DNA from: a virus
IMG/VR virus record: IMGVR_UViG_3300033064_002019
Span: 1-23,252 of that record
DNA: 23,252 nucleotides
Reading direction: 5' to 3' (one strand)
Below the pieces are notes generated by a model, which had not been told where the DNA came from, did no database searches, and was given only the letters and a program-made list of their open reading frames with translations. Position numbers and translations under genes: made by a program. Shown one piece after another: positions 1 through 8,058 of the stretch. The stretch's first letter is position 1, and each line of letters opens with the position of its first letter.

Positions 1-1
1 G

Positions 2-94
2 CTTTATACGGCTGCGCCTAACGTCCGTGACCAAGTGGATCGCTTTGTAGGTAATCGCGCAAATTTTACGCAGGGCTTACCAGAAAGCTCGTAG
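2..94 (+). CDS. Tail assembly chaperone, short form (gpG-like), 5'-truncated
   Basis: This is the 3' end of a gene that begins before the window; the open frame ends with LPESS and TAG at 92-94. Only 30 residues are visible, so there is no domain evidence. It is called from context: it lies directly upstream of a tape measure gene, and it contains a slippery heptamer from which a -1 shift leads into an adjacent open frame. This is the G/GT arrangement found in most siphophages, where both products coat the tape measure protein during tail assembly and are absent from the virion. An ordinary small tail protein is the alternative. Confidence 0.6.
   Translation, partial: LYTAAPNVRDQVDRFVGNRANFTQGLPESS
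61..67 (+). promoter_or_regulatory. Programmed -1 ribosomal frameshift site (AAATTTT)
   Basis: The bases read A AAT TTT in the frame of the upstream gene (codons AAT 62-64, TTT 65-67). This exactly fits the X XXY YYZ rule for tandem -1 slippage. After slippage the ribosome reads TAC GCA GGG and continues through the frame ending at 408. The zero-frame stop is 25 bases downstream. No stimulatory structure was worked out. Confidence 0.75.
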
Positions 95-408
95 ATTATG
101 GGCGCTGGATGTTTTGGGCGCATGGTAAGCCCGAAGGCTCAAAGATTAGCCGACTAGACACATGGTCGCAGGTTGAAAAGTCGGGAATGCGGCCACCTGA
201 GTTAGATAGCAGGCCGCAACTTCCAGATGAGTGCGCTAATGCTTGGGAAGTATTTTTAACGCTCGGTCACGGGGTGAAGGCAGGCGATATAAAAGCCTAC
301 ATTGATCTGACCGGCAATGATTTAGACGCTTGGGAGGTTGACGGCATATTGTCTCTTGAGCATTGGCGAGGTGTCGATAAACCGTGGCAACAGAATACGC
401 AGCTCTAG
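61..408 (+). CDS. Tail assembly chaperone, frameshift extension (gpT part of gpGT)
   Basis: The frame is open from 55 (the last upstream stop in it is TAA at 52-54) to 408. It has no convincing start: the ATG at 109 lacks a Shine-Dalgarno sequence. It is best read as the -1 extension of the preceding gene, entered at the heptamer 61-67. The C-terminal part (WEVFLTLGHGV...GDIKAYIDLTG...LDAWEVDGILSLE) resembles the small helical tail chaperone family DUF1799, which sits between G and the tape measure. It overlaps the tape measure start by 25 bp, as GT genes often do. Expected role: the T domain recruits the major tail protein to the tape measure-chaperone complex. The family match is from memory of its pattern. 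Confidence 0.7.
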   Translation, partial: KFYAGLTRKLVDYGRWMFWAHGKPEGSKISRLDTWSQVEKSGMRPPELDSRPQLPDECANAWEVFLTLGHGVKAGDIKAYIDLTGNDLDAWEVDGILSLEHWRGVDKPWQQNTQL

Positions 409-2513
409 TTTTTAAGGTTGACTCCAACGAGTTAGCCGTTGCTGATCGCCGCCTTGAGGATGTTGAGAAGCAGTCCGGCAAGACCGAGAAGGCCACTCAC
501 GGCGTTAAGGATGGATTTGATAGCGCTGCCGGTGCTGCACGTACTCTATCGCGCGGGATTCAGCTTGTAGTTGCCTCTATGGCTGTGCGAGAGGTAATCA
601 AGTATGCAGACGCGTGGACTAATGTCGAAAACAGGCTGCGACTTGTAACCGATAGCACGGCGATGCTGGAGTCTGCGCAGCGCAACCTGTTCAACATTGC
701 ACAAGATACCCGCCAATCCTTTGAATCAACAGCGCAACTATACCAGCGTATGGCATCTAGTGCTGACGCTTTGGGCATCTCGTATGATCGAATGCTCAAC
801 ATTACCAAAATTGTCAACCAAACGATGGCAATATCTGGCGCCAGCGCGCAAGAGTCGGCGGCGGCAATCATCCAACTTGGGCAGGCGTTAGGCTCCGGCG
901 CATTGCGTGGCGATGAATTCCGGTCTATTGCCGAGCAAGCGCCTAGACTGCGTGACGCTCTGGTGCAAGGGCTTGGGCTTGACGGTGTTGGCGCATTGCG
1001 CGAATTAGCCGAACAGGGCAAGCTGACCTCTGAGGTGGTAATTACAGCCCTTGAGTCGCAAGGATACGTCATAAACTCAGAATTTGGGGGGATGGAAAAA
1101 ACTGTAGGCCAAGCCACAACCGTAATGACCAACTCTTTTATGAAGCTAGTTGGGCAGATCAACGAGGTAACTGGTGCGACTGGCGCAGCTACTGAAGCTA
1201 TGGGGGAAATGTCTAGCTTTTTAGACGGGATTAGCGAAAAAGACGTAGCCCAGGCACAAAGCCTTCTAGCAGGGCAGTTCTGGTTTAGCCTAGCGAGGGC
1301 TATCCGTGATGCCTCTGGTGCTGCTAGTGACTTCTACTGGATAAACATAAACAGCGGCGCTGATATTGATGACGCGGCTACGCGCATTGTTGTGCTGCGG
1401 GAAGCTTTAGCTGAAATGTATGCCAGGTCTAGCGATGCTACGCAGGGCACGTTTAACTTTAGAGCGCAGGTGCAGTTTCTCAACTCAGAGATTGAGCGCA
1501 CCGAGGAAGTTCTGCGAAAGCCGCTGGAGCAATTACGAGCATTCCAAAGGCTAACTAGCGGCATAGCTATAAACCCATTCACGGGCCTTCCTAGCGCGCC
1601 GCTAGCCGGTCTCGGCGGTGATGGGTACGCATCGCCTACTGTAGCGCCCGAAGCTGCGACCGCCGAAGCTGCGACCGCCGTATCTACACCCTTTGACAGC
1701 GTGGGGGATACTCAGGCGGCGGTGGAGCAATCTAGACTTGACATGCTGGCGCAGCGTGACGCTGATGAGCTAATCATGGCTAACGACCACGCCCAAATGC
1801 TTATTGATGTCGAGCAGGCTAGAATTGATCGAATACAAGAAATGGATGATGAGGCGCTAGCTAGCAAGCTGGACGGGTACTCTGTGTTGCATGATGCTCT
1901 GGAAGGTTTCGGAGAGGATGCTAGCCGCTCGATGGCCCGCGTAATCATGCACGGCGGCGATGCTAAAGACGTTGTGACCTCTTTGGCGGCATCCATTAGC
2001 CAAAATTTAATCGAATCCATGATCGCTTTTGGCATACAGCAGGCCGTAACCTTCGGTCAATCTCAGGCGTTCGCAGCGGCGCAAACAGTGGCAAGCGGGG
2101 CGCAAGCAGCAACTATAGGCGCATTTTGGGCTGTGCCTGCGGCTATGGCATCGCTGGCCACTTTTGGCGGGAATGCCGCGCCTGCGTCTGCGGGCATCGC
2201 TGCCACTGTAGCCGTGGCCGAAGGTCTAACAGTGGTAGGCGGGCGGGAGATTGGCGGGCAGGTATTGCCGAATAACTCTTATCTAGTTGGCGAGCGCGGG
2301 CCGGAAGTTATCACTATGGGGTCAACGGCGGGGAATGTATCGCAAGTACCTCAACCGCAACAGCAAGGCGCGCAGGCTCAGGAGTTGGTTATCACGCAGA
2401 ATATACATGTAATGGACGACAAGGGGGTTAGGGCGGTGCTAGGCGAGCAAAAAGACTTTATCGAGGGGCTGGTGCGTAATGTGCTTGGCGAGCGCGGGGT
2501 GGTGATTGCATGA
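384..2513 (+). CDS. Tail tape measure protein
   Basis: 709 aa. It sets tail length, forms the rod inside the tail tube and is ejected ahead of the DNA. Residues about 70-250 carry the conserved tape-measure N-terminal domain (YADAWTNVENRLRLVT, then a Gln/Ser/Ala-rich helical part with LRGDEFRSIAEQAPRL). Residues about 540-615 are Ala-rich and hydrophobic, fitting the membrane-inserting segment. The C-terminus has the usual GERGPEVI motif. At about 1.5 angstrom per residue the tail would be near 106 nm. The start is GTG, chosen because GCGAGGTG lies about 10 bases upstream and the N-terminus matches the family. A 15-bp unit is repeated in tandem at 1650-1679 in a linker. The stop overlaps the next start (ATGA). 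Confidence 0.93.
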   Translation: MATEYAALVFKVDSNELAVADRRLEDVEKQSGKTEKATHGVKDGFDSAAGAARTLSRGIQLVVASMAVREVIKYADAWTNVENRLRLVTDSTAMLESAQRNLFNIAQDTRQSFESTAQLYQRMASSADALGISYDRMLNITKIVNQTMAISGASAQESAAAIIQLGQALGSGALRGDEFRSIAEQAPRLRDALVQGLGLDGVGALRELAEQGKLTSEVVITALESQGYVINSEFGGMEKTVGQATTVMTNSFMKLVGQINEVTGATGAATEAMGEMSSFLDGISEKDVAQAQSLLAGQFWFSLARAIRDASGAASDFYWININSGADIDDAATRIVVLREALAEMYARSSDATQGTFNFRAQVQFLNSEIERTEEVLRKPLEQLRAFQRLTSGIAINPFTGLPSAPLAGLGGDGYASPTVAPEAATAEAATAVSTPFDSVGDTQAAVEQSRLDMLAQRDADELIMANDHAQMLIDVEQARIDRIQEMDDEALASKLDGYSVLHDALEGFGEDASRSMARVIMHGGDAKDVVTSLAASISQNLIESMIAFGIQQAVTFGQSQAFAAAQTVASGAQAATIGAFWAVPAAMASLATFGGNAAPASAGIAATVAVAEGLTVVGGREIGGQVLPNNSYLVGERGPEVITMGSTAGNVSQVPQPQQQGAQAQELVITQNIHVMDDKGVRAVLGEQKDFIEGLVRNVLGERGVVIA
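1650..1679 (+). repeat. Tandem 15-bp repeat, two copies, in the tape measure linker
   Basis: GAAGCTGCGACCGCC occurs twice in a row and encodes EAATA-EAATA in an Ala/Thr/Pro-rich linker. It is in frame, so gain or loss of units would change length by five residues. Confidence 0.85.
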
Positions 2514-3088
2514 CGTATCCGACAGACCCAGGCTTTGAATCTATTGAGATCATGGATGCCGAAGCTACGCTATCCTCTGAGGCGCTTAACTTGCGCACTC
2601 AAACCCGATCCCTTAATGGTCAGCGGTGGGAAATATCAGGCAGCTATCCGCTGCTAACTCGGGCGGAGGCTGCTGTGATTGTCGCATTTAAGAAGTTGCA
2701 GCGCGGCGCTAACGGGACGTTTACCTTGGTGCTGCCTGAATACTCTGATACGAGCGGCACGGCCACGGGAACAGTCTTAGTTAATGATGCGTCCGGCTTT
2801 GCGATTGATGATACCGCGATCACCATTGACGGGTTGACGGGTATCTTGCAAGCTGGCGATTTTATCAAGTTTGCCAATCACGACAAGGTTTACATGGTGG
2901 TTGCTGACCGTGACGGCGCGGGTGCTTTGACTATATCGCCGCCTTTGCGCGCTGCCGTTGTGGATAACGAAGCGATTACCTATAACTCTGTGCCTTTTAC
3001 AGTACGATTTGCTAAAGACAAGCAAAGTTTTAGCGTCGGCACGCACAACCGGACTCGAATCAAGTCTGACTTTATAGAGGCCGTATGA
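2510..3088 (+). CDS. Distal tail / minor tail protein (gpM-position)
   Basis: 192 aa. Position (tape measure, this gene, hub protein, J-like protein) corresponds to the distal tail proteins that join the tube to the tip complex. The sequence is beta-rich with short motifs (RTQTRSLNGQRWEISGSYPLL; FKKLQRGANGTFTLVLP; FTVRFAKDKQSF). The opening ISGSYPLLTRAEAA and closing VRFAKD parts are typical of phage minor tail proteins that wrap around an inserted domain. Residues about 85-150 look like an inserted beta domain. Start ATG overlaps the tape measure stop (ATGA) and its own stop overlaps the next gene (ATGA), so translation is probably coupled. The exact family was not established. Confidence 0.7.
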   Translation: MTYPTDPGFESIEIMDAEATLSSEALNLRTQTRSLNGQRWEISGSYPLLTRAEAAVIVAFKKLQRGANGTFTLVLPEYSDTSGTATGTVLVNDASGFAIDDTAITIDGLTGILQAGDFIKFANHDKVYMVVADRDGAGALTISPPLRAAVVDNEAITYNSVPFTVRFAKDKQSFSVGTHNRTRIKSDFIEAV

Positions 3089-3717
3089 GCAGGGGCTTAC
3101 ATGCCGACACCATCACAGCGCTTGGTGGCGATTTCCAGATGGCTCACCTTGTCAAGCTCGATCTTGATACGCCTATCTATGTGACAGACTACGGCACGAA
3201 TGTAACCTATGACAGTAATGAGTATCTGGCTTCCGGCCATTTGCTTGCCGTGGATAACATCAAAGAGACCTCCGATTTGCGCGTCGGCACTACGTCGATA
3301 GATTTATCTGCTGTTGAGCAATCCTATGTAAGCGCCTTTTTGACCGGCGATTATATGTCGCGGGGAATGACCATCTATCTCGCCATCATCACCACTGCGC
3401 CCGAACCGGATGTGTACACTCTCAGCCTAGATTATGGCTCAGACACTTACGGGTATGCTGACGCGGACGCTGTATTTAGTCCGATACAGGGCACGCCAAT
3501 AGAGTTATTCACGGGGCAGATTGTCGGCTTCTCGCTGGAAGATGGCGGGTCTAGCAGCGTCCTAACCGTCGAGGCCGCGTCCCACTGGAAAGACTTTCAG
3601 AAGGTTGCAGGGCGGCGCACAACCCCTAATAGCCAAAAGCGATTCTTCGCTACCGATGAAGGAATGGAGTTTGCCGTGGAGCAAAATAGAGAAGTTGTCT
3701 GGGGGAGGAGTAAGTAA
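3085..3717 (+). CDS. Tail hub-associated protein, DUF2163 / phage BR0599 family-like
   Basis: 210 aa. The N-terminal half (HADTITALGGDFQMAHLVKLDLDTPIYVTDYG...LASGHLLAVDNIKET) and the C-terminal motif (WKDFQKVAGRRTTPNSQKRFFATDEGMEFA) match the DUF2163/BR0599-type tail proteins encoded just before the J-like tip protein in many siphophages and in gene transfer agents. Likely role: part of the baseplate hub between distal tail protein and tip. It overlaps the upstream gene by ATGA and the downstream gene by TAATG. The strong ribosome binding site for the next gene (GGGAGGAG, 3703-3710) is inside its last codons. Confidence 0.8.
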   Translation: MSRGLHADTITALGGDFQMAHLVKLDLDTPIYVTDYGTNVTYDSNEYLASGHLLAVDNIKETSDLRVGTTSIDLSAVEQSYVSAFLTGDYMSRGMTIYLAIITTAPEPDVYTLSLDYGSDTYGYADADAVFSPIQGTPIELFTGQIVGFSLEDGGSSSVLTVEAASHWKDFQKVAGRRTTPNSQKRFFATDEGMEFAVEQNREVVWGRSK

Positions 3718-6700
3718 TGGGATGGGGCTTAATTATAGTCGCGATTTCCGTGGTTATCACGTATTTCACTGCGGCAGATGCCCAAAGGAAAGCTAAAAAG
3801 GCCGCAAAGGCCGCCGCCGATAATGCGCGGGGCGTGCTTATACAGCGTAAGGGCATCAATGAGCCTATCCCTGTCATATACGGTCAGCGGCGAGTCGCGG
3901 GCGCGGTGGTATTCACATCCACCAAAAATATACCCGGAGGCTTGCCGAACGAAAAGCTGTATATGGCTATTGTTTTATGCGAAGGGCCTGTCGAGTCTAT
4001 ATCGGATATATACATCAATGGCGAACGACTAGAGGGGTCTAAGTATACCACTCTCGTCACGGTTACGCCCGTGCTTGGCGAAGATGCGCAAACAGCAGAC
4101 AGCACATTAACGACCAATACTAACGAGTGGACATCCTCGCACAAGTTGAGCGGGCTGGCCTATCTATCGGTTGACATTCGTATGCCGGATTGGGGGGATG
4201 ATAATCCCTTCGCTGGAGCTATCCCAGAGTTTACTGCGCTCGTGCGAGGGAGGAAAGTTTACGATCCGCGAACCGCGTCCACGGCGTGGTCTGCAAATGC
4301 CGCGCTGTGTATTCGAGACTACCTAACAAATGCGACCTATGGGAAGGGGCTAGCGTCCGGCAAAATTAACGATGCGATGTTCGGGGCTGCTGCTGACATC
4401 CTTGACGACGCGGAAACGCTAGAGTCAGGCATTACGACGAACATAGGCACGCCTGACGCTGTTGGATCGTGGGGAACGCACGTCATTTCTTACTATGCGG
4501 TCTTTTCTGGGGTTGACCACACGGACAGCCTTCGGCCAGGCTCGGCGGTTACGCAAAACGGCAATCATTTTGAGGTCATATCTGCAAGCCGAATACGGGG
4601 CAGTGATGACACATCGCTGGTTTATGCGGCAGGTACCTCTCCCCCCGCGACGCTTATGACAACTGCGCACGATGTCACTGTCGATCCTGACGGCTCAGCT
4701 TTCGGCTGCCATGCGGTTATAGAGACATCCCACAATATTTTTGACAATATCAATACTCTACTGCTTGGTTGTCGCGGGTCTATGCCGTATTCGCAGGGGC
4801 AGTATGGGCTGCTTCTGGATGTCGCCGGATCGAGCGTATTTAGCTTCGGAGTTGATAATATTATCGACGGTATCTCAATATCAGGCGTGAGCAAGAGCGA
4901 TAAATTTAATCAAGTGCTTGTACGCTACGCAGACCCTAAGGCGGATTACCAATCTAACGAGGTAGTATTCCCGACTGTGGGCGATGCCGATGATGTCACA
5001 TGGTTGGCCGAGGACAACGGCGAACGGCTAACCACGGAATTTGAGGCTGAAACTCTAGCGATGGAGTCGGACGCGCTGAATTTGGCGAAGGCTATTTTAT
5101 ACCACTCAAGATACAATCTGAAAGTTTCGTTTAAATCGACCTCTGAGGCTTTTCAGATAGCGGTCGGGGACGTTGTGGATATCACACATCCCACTCCGGC
5201 ATGGACGGCGCAACTGTTCCGCGTGGAAAGTATCGGGCTAAACCCTGACGGAACGGCTAGCATTGGCGCGCGTGAGTACAATGCGGGGATTTATACCTAC
5301 GATAGTGTGGCGGCGCGAGCTAATGCTATTTTTACCGACTTGCCGAGTACGGACAACGTGGAAGCGCCTACCGCGCTTGTCCTTACAGATAGCTCTGTGC
5401 TGATAGGCGACGGGTCACTGAGTACCATTTTAGACGTGGCGTTTACCGAGTCCGATGATTACTTTGTTTCGGAGCATGAAGTGCAATGGAAGGTCACCAC
5501 AGACAGCGATTACAAATCACTTCGCACAACTAACGCACAAGCGCAGATATACGGCATCGAGGCAGGCAAGACTTACGATGTGCGCGTGAGGGCGATTAAC
5601 AGCTTTGGCAGCGTGTCTAGCTTTATATCTGACACACAGCTAGTTGAGAATGATACAACGGAACCTAGTGCGCCAACAAGCGTCACCGCTACATCTGCGC
5701 CTTTTGCCATTCAGCTATCTTGGACTAATCCGGCGGATGTGGATTTGGATGCGGTAGAGATACACGTTCGGTCTGCCAATACTACTCCGACCGATGACAC
5801 CTACTTAGATGAGACTGTTAAAGCCAAGCCGTACAAAGCACAAACTTTTAGGCTTACGGCTGGGGACTTTTCGCCAAATACCCCTTATTATATTTTTCTG
5901 CGCGCTGTGGATTATGCCGGGAATGAATCATCATTTACATCCAGCGTAAATGCGCAATTTCAGATACCCAGGTCGGCTTATGATTGGAGGTCTGCATCCT
6001 CCATAGGGTCGCAAAATGTCACCATCACTGGCGGGACTGACACAAGTTTTGATGTTCATCCATCCGGGCTCAATGCGGTCATCTTAAACGGGGCTGTTTC
6101 GGGGTCTATCCGCCTTCTCGAATTCGATATGACAGAAAAATTCAACCCCAGCACTGGAGCCACAGGCACTCAGCACACCTACGCATCTGGCATAGGTTTA
6201 TATAGTACTATTCAAGTTATTCGATTTAATTCTGACTGGTCAAAAGCACTGGTGTTGCTGGGCGGGCACATGGTAGCAATGAGCTTTTCTTCGGCTGGGG
6301 ATTTATCAACCGGAAGCGTTGACGCTAGCTTCGATTTCACTTCTACTCTTACTGATGCTGAAAACTTCTGCGTGTCTGGCGATGGTTTAACGCTGTTTAT
6401 CAACAATCAAACATCGGTATATCAGTTTTCCGTTTCTACGGCTTATACGGTGACAGGCATGGCATACGCATCAAAATCATTTACGCCGTCCGTGGGGATT
6501 GGGTGCCTAGAATATATAACGGCTAGCCGCTTGTTTGGCCTGTCTAAGTCAACCCCGACTGGGGTGTTAAAGATCACCGGCTACGAGTTTTATATGTCAA
6601 CTGACGATGACATTTCGACGGCAAAGCTATCCGTTGAGAGCGAGATGGGGGTTGACACATGGGGGAATAATTGTGGCGCAGCAAGGTTCTCGACTGATGG

Positions 6701-6785
6701 CGAGCGCATGATTATACTAGACGGCAGCGGGGTTTCTACAAACTGGATGATTGGGAGCAGTGTATCGTATGTCTTACCTGAATAA
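3717..6785 (+). CDS. Tail tip / host specificity protein, gpJ-like, with FN3 and beta-propeller-like C-terminus
   Basis: 1022 aa. It forms the tail tip and probably contacts the receptor. Residues 2-20 are hydrophobic, followed by a Lys/Ala-rich stretch and the J-family N-terminal signature (GINEPIPVIYGQRRVAGAVVF, CEGPVESISDIYINGE, GRKVYDP). Two fibronectin type III domains lie at about 548-645 and 648-742 (GKTYDVRVRAINSFGSVSS; PYYIFLRAVDYAGNES). From about 752 to the end there are repeated units of the form FNSDW-K-LVLLGG / VSGDGLTLFINNQTSVYQFSVSTAYTVT / FSTDGERMIILDGSG, which resemble the propeller-like repeats at the ends of some phage tail proteins. Start ATG follows GGGAGGAG and overlaps the upstream stop. 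Confidence 0.9.
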   Translation: MGWGLIIVAISVVITYFTAADAQRKAKKAAKAAADNARGVLIQRKGINEPIPVIYGQRRVAGAVVFTSTKNIPGGLPNEKLYMAIVLCEGPVESISDIYINGERLEGSKYTTLVTVTPVLGEDAQTADSTLTTNTNEWTSSHKLSGLAYLSVDIRMPDWGDDNPFAGAIPEFTALVRGRKVYDPRTASTAWSANAALCIRDYLTNATYGKGLASGKINDAMFGAAADILDDAETLESGITTNIGTPDAVGSWGTHVISYYAVFSGVDHTDSLRPGSAVTQNGNHFEVISASRIRGSDDTSLVYAAGTSPPATLMTTAHDVTVDPDGSAFGCHAVIETSHNIFDNINTLLLGCRGSMPYSQGQYGLLLDVAGSSVFSFGVDNIIDGISISGVSKSDKFNQVLVRYADPKADYQSNEVVFPTVGDADDVTWLAEDNGERLTTEFEAETLAMESDALNLAKAILYHSRYNLKVSFKSTSEAFQIAVGDVVDITHPTPAWTAQLFRVESIGLNPDGTASIGAREYNAGIYTYDSVAARANAIFTDLPSTDNVEAPTALVLTDSSVLIGDGSLSTILDVAFTESDDYFVSEHEVQWKVTTDSDYKSLRTTNAQAQIYGIEAGKTYDVRVRAINSFGSVSSFISDTQLVENDTTEPSAPTSVTATSAPFAIQLSWTNPADVDLDAVEIHVRSANTTPTDDTYLDETVKAKPYKAQTFRLTAGDFSPNTPYYIFLRAVDYAGNESSFTSSVNAQFQIPRSAYDWRSASSIGSQNVTITGGTDTSFDVHPSGLNAVILNGAVSGSIRLLEFDMTEKFNPSTGATGTQHTYASGIGLYSTIQVIRFNSDWSKALVLLGGHMVAMSFSSAGDLSTGSVDASFDFTSTLTDAENFCVSGDGLTLFINNQTSVYQFSVSTAYTVTGMAYASKSFTPSVGIGCLEYITASRLFGLSKSTPTGVLKITGYEFYMSTDDDISTAKLSVESEMGVDTWGNNCGAARFSTDGERMIILDGSGVSTNWMIGSSVSYVLPE

Positions 6786-7053
6786 ATGCTTACTTTTTGC
6801 TGCCTTCATAGCCGCATCTGGCTGCACCGCATACACTGAAATAGGCGCGCACCACGCCGTAAACCTTGCTGAGCCAACTGTTGGCTCGTTTGAGCTAGGT
6901 CTGCGCACTAGTGGCGCAAATTATCTTGAGTGCAGTTATACGCACTATTCCGAGCTTATGAACGGGTTTCCTTTTAACAATGCTCACGTTCCCGATCTGA
7001 TGAATATCTACGGATGCAAGGCAGGGATGGAATTTGATATAATGCGACCATGA
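6769..7053 (+). CDS. Small phage lipoprotein
   Basis: 94 aa. A hydrophobic signal (CLLFAAFIAAS) ends in the lipobox AASGC with Cys19, so the mature protein is expected to be lipid-anchored. The mature part is beta-rich (FELGLRTSGANYLECSYTHYSELMNGFPFNNAHV...YGCKAG) and has two further Cys residues that could form a disulfide. Start ATG 6769 was chosen over an in-frame TTG at 6751 because GGGAG (6753-6757) is correctly spaced and the signal peptide begins there. It overlaps the end of the tip gene by 17 bp. Late phage lipoproteins next to tail genes can mask the receptor after infection; here that is only a possibility. Confidence 0.7.
   Translation: MSYLNKCLLFAAFIAASGCTAYTEIGAHHAVNLAEPTVGSFELGLRTSGANYLECSYTHYSELMNGFPFNNAHVPDLMNIYGCKAGMEFDIMRP
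7035..7043 (+). promoter_or_regulatory. Candidate extended -10 promoter (TGATATAAT)
   Basis: A perfect TATAAT (7038-7043) is preceded by TG one base upstream, the extended -10 form. No good -35 was seen. It lies in the last codons of the lipoprotein gene and would start transcription near 7050, at the ATG of the next small gene. It may be chance in a coding region. Confidence 0.3.
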
Positions 7054-7184
7054 AAATTATTGTCTTTATATTTTGTTTGGTTATATCGGCCTGCGCCGGT
7101 GCGCCGGTTGCCACCGATCAGGACAGCGCCGCCGGTGTGCCTGAATTCTGCGCAAAATACCCATCGAGCGCGATATGTCGCTGA
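7050..7184 (+). CDS. 44-aa lipoprotein-like small protein
   Basis: A short gene overlapping both neighbours: ATGA with the upstream lipoprotein, and 10 bp with the downstream peptidase in another frame. The peptide begins MKIIVFIFCLVISAC, a short signal with lipobox VISAC (Cys15). A Pro/Ala/Gly linker follows, and then a Cys-containing tail, EFCAKYPSSAICR. The mature part would be 30 residues. It has no recognised family. Size and type recall small outer-membrane lipoproteins such as o-spanins, but no partner inner-membrane spanin overlaps it. The tight overlaps on both sides and the clear signal argue that it is real. Confidence 0.6.
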   Translation: MKIIVFIFCLVISACAGAPVATDQDSAAGVPEFCAKYPSSAICR

Positions 7185-7585
7185 AGCTATTCAAGGCCGC
7201 AAATAAGGCTGTTAGAGATAGCGGCTTTACCTATGCGACTGATGTCAACCAGCATGGCGTGGTGGAGTCTTGGGACTTGCTGGGCGATATGCGGAAGGGT
7301 GACTGCGAAGATTTTGCCCTGACGCAGATGGAAGCATATCTGGAGCTTGGCGGCGACCGTGACTCGTGCGGACTGGCTCGCGTTGCTACCGAAGTCGCTC
7401 CGGCGTGGCAGATACTAGACCATGCGGTTTTTGTCTATCTCAAAGATGGCAAGATTACCCACCTGACTGACAACCGCTTTATCGACTTTGGCGTTATGGC
7501 CGTTGGCGAGGTGCGTTACCGCTGGTATGACCTGATAACGCCAGATGATCTCAAACTTGGTCGTAAGGCCAAGTTGCTATCATGA
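7175..7585 (+). CDS. Transglutaminase-like cysteine peptidase (BTLCP / peptidase C93-like)
   Basis: 136 aa. It has the papain-fold triad in the right order: Cys44 in KGDCEDFAL, His83 in LDHAVFVY and Asp99 in THLTDNRF. This matches bacterial transglutaminase-like cysteine peptidases, a short stand-alone version of which is common after tail-tip genes in siphophages. It could process a tail protein or cleave cell-wall peptide; the substrate is unknown. Start ATG 7175 lies inside the preceding small lipoprotein gene, and the stop overlaps the PAS gene start (ATGA). Confidence 0.85.
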   Translation: MSLKLFKAANKAVRDSGFTYATDVNQHGVVESWDLLGDMRKGDCEDFALTQMEAYLELGGDRDSCGLARVATEVAPAWQILDHAVFVYLKDGKITHLTDNRFIDFGVMAVGEVRYRWYDLITPDDLKLGRKAKLLS

Positions 7586-8058
7586 GCGCGACCCTCCACA
7601 ATCTTGATGAGATGCGAGAGTTGCGCCTAGCCGTACAGCGGCAGGCCGACATCCATGCGCGGGTCGCTCCGAGAAACGAAGTGCCGACTCTTGACGAAAT
7701 CCGCAACGCCGAAAACATTATGTTCGCTAAAGGTGAGGATGGGCGAATGCTCGCATCGTCTAAGGGATACCGAACGTTAACAGGCGTTAGCTCTGACGCT
7801 TATGAGGGCTTGGATGATGTGGATGTGTGGGGCGAGGATGGGCAGCGATTTGCCGACAATGACGCTTTTGTGAGGATGACAGGCTCGCCGCTTCAGGTGG
7901 TTGAGTTTTGGATGGGCAAGGATGGAATACCCCAAGAGGGCGAGATACTTAAAGTGCCGTATAAATACGGCGATAAAATAGGCACTCTTGGGCGGGTGTT
8001 GCGCGATACGCTGCGCTTTTTAACGATGGACGAATACAGGGCGCGACAACGTGGCTGA
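7582..8058 (+). CDS. Stand-alone PAS-domain protein
   Basis: 158 aa. Residues 1-40 look helical. Residues about 45-148 follow the PAS pattern closely: NIMFAKGEDGRMLASSKGYRTLTG (first strands and helix), EGLDDVDVWGEDGQRFADND (the G-x-x-D-x-D-x-W loop and helix), FVRMTGSPLQVVEFW, and a closing KVPYKYGDKIGTLGRVLRDTL, equivalent to the usual KxPLxDxxGxIxGxxxxxRDxT ending. No kinase, cyclase or HTH output domain is attached. It could sense a small ligand or serve as a protein interaction module. It sits between the cysteine peptidase and the lysis cassette and is translationally coupled to the former (ATGA). The PAS assignment is from pattern recognition, not a search. Confidence 0.7.
   Translation: MSATLHNLDEMRELRLAVQRQADIHARVAPRNEVPTLDEIRNAENIMFAKGEDGRMLASSKGYRTLTGVSSDAYEGLDDVDVWGEDGQRFADNDAFVRMTGSPLQVVEFWMGKDGIPQEGEILKVPYKYGDKIGTLGRVLRDTLRFLTMDEYRARQRG

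Noticed and set aside
98-157. ATG at 98 opening a short frame after the chaperone stop
   Set aside because: It ends after 19 codons and has no supporting signal; the -1 frameshift explains the region better.
560-1162. Long open frame (200 codons) on the minus strand
   Set aside because: It lies opposite the tape measure coding sequence, has no ribosome binding site and a low-complexity Ser/Ala/Cys-rich product; it is a shadow of the + strand gene.
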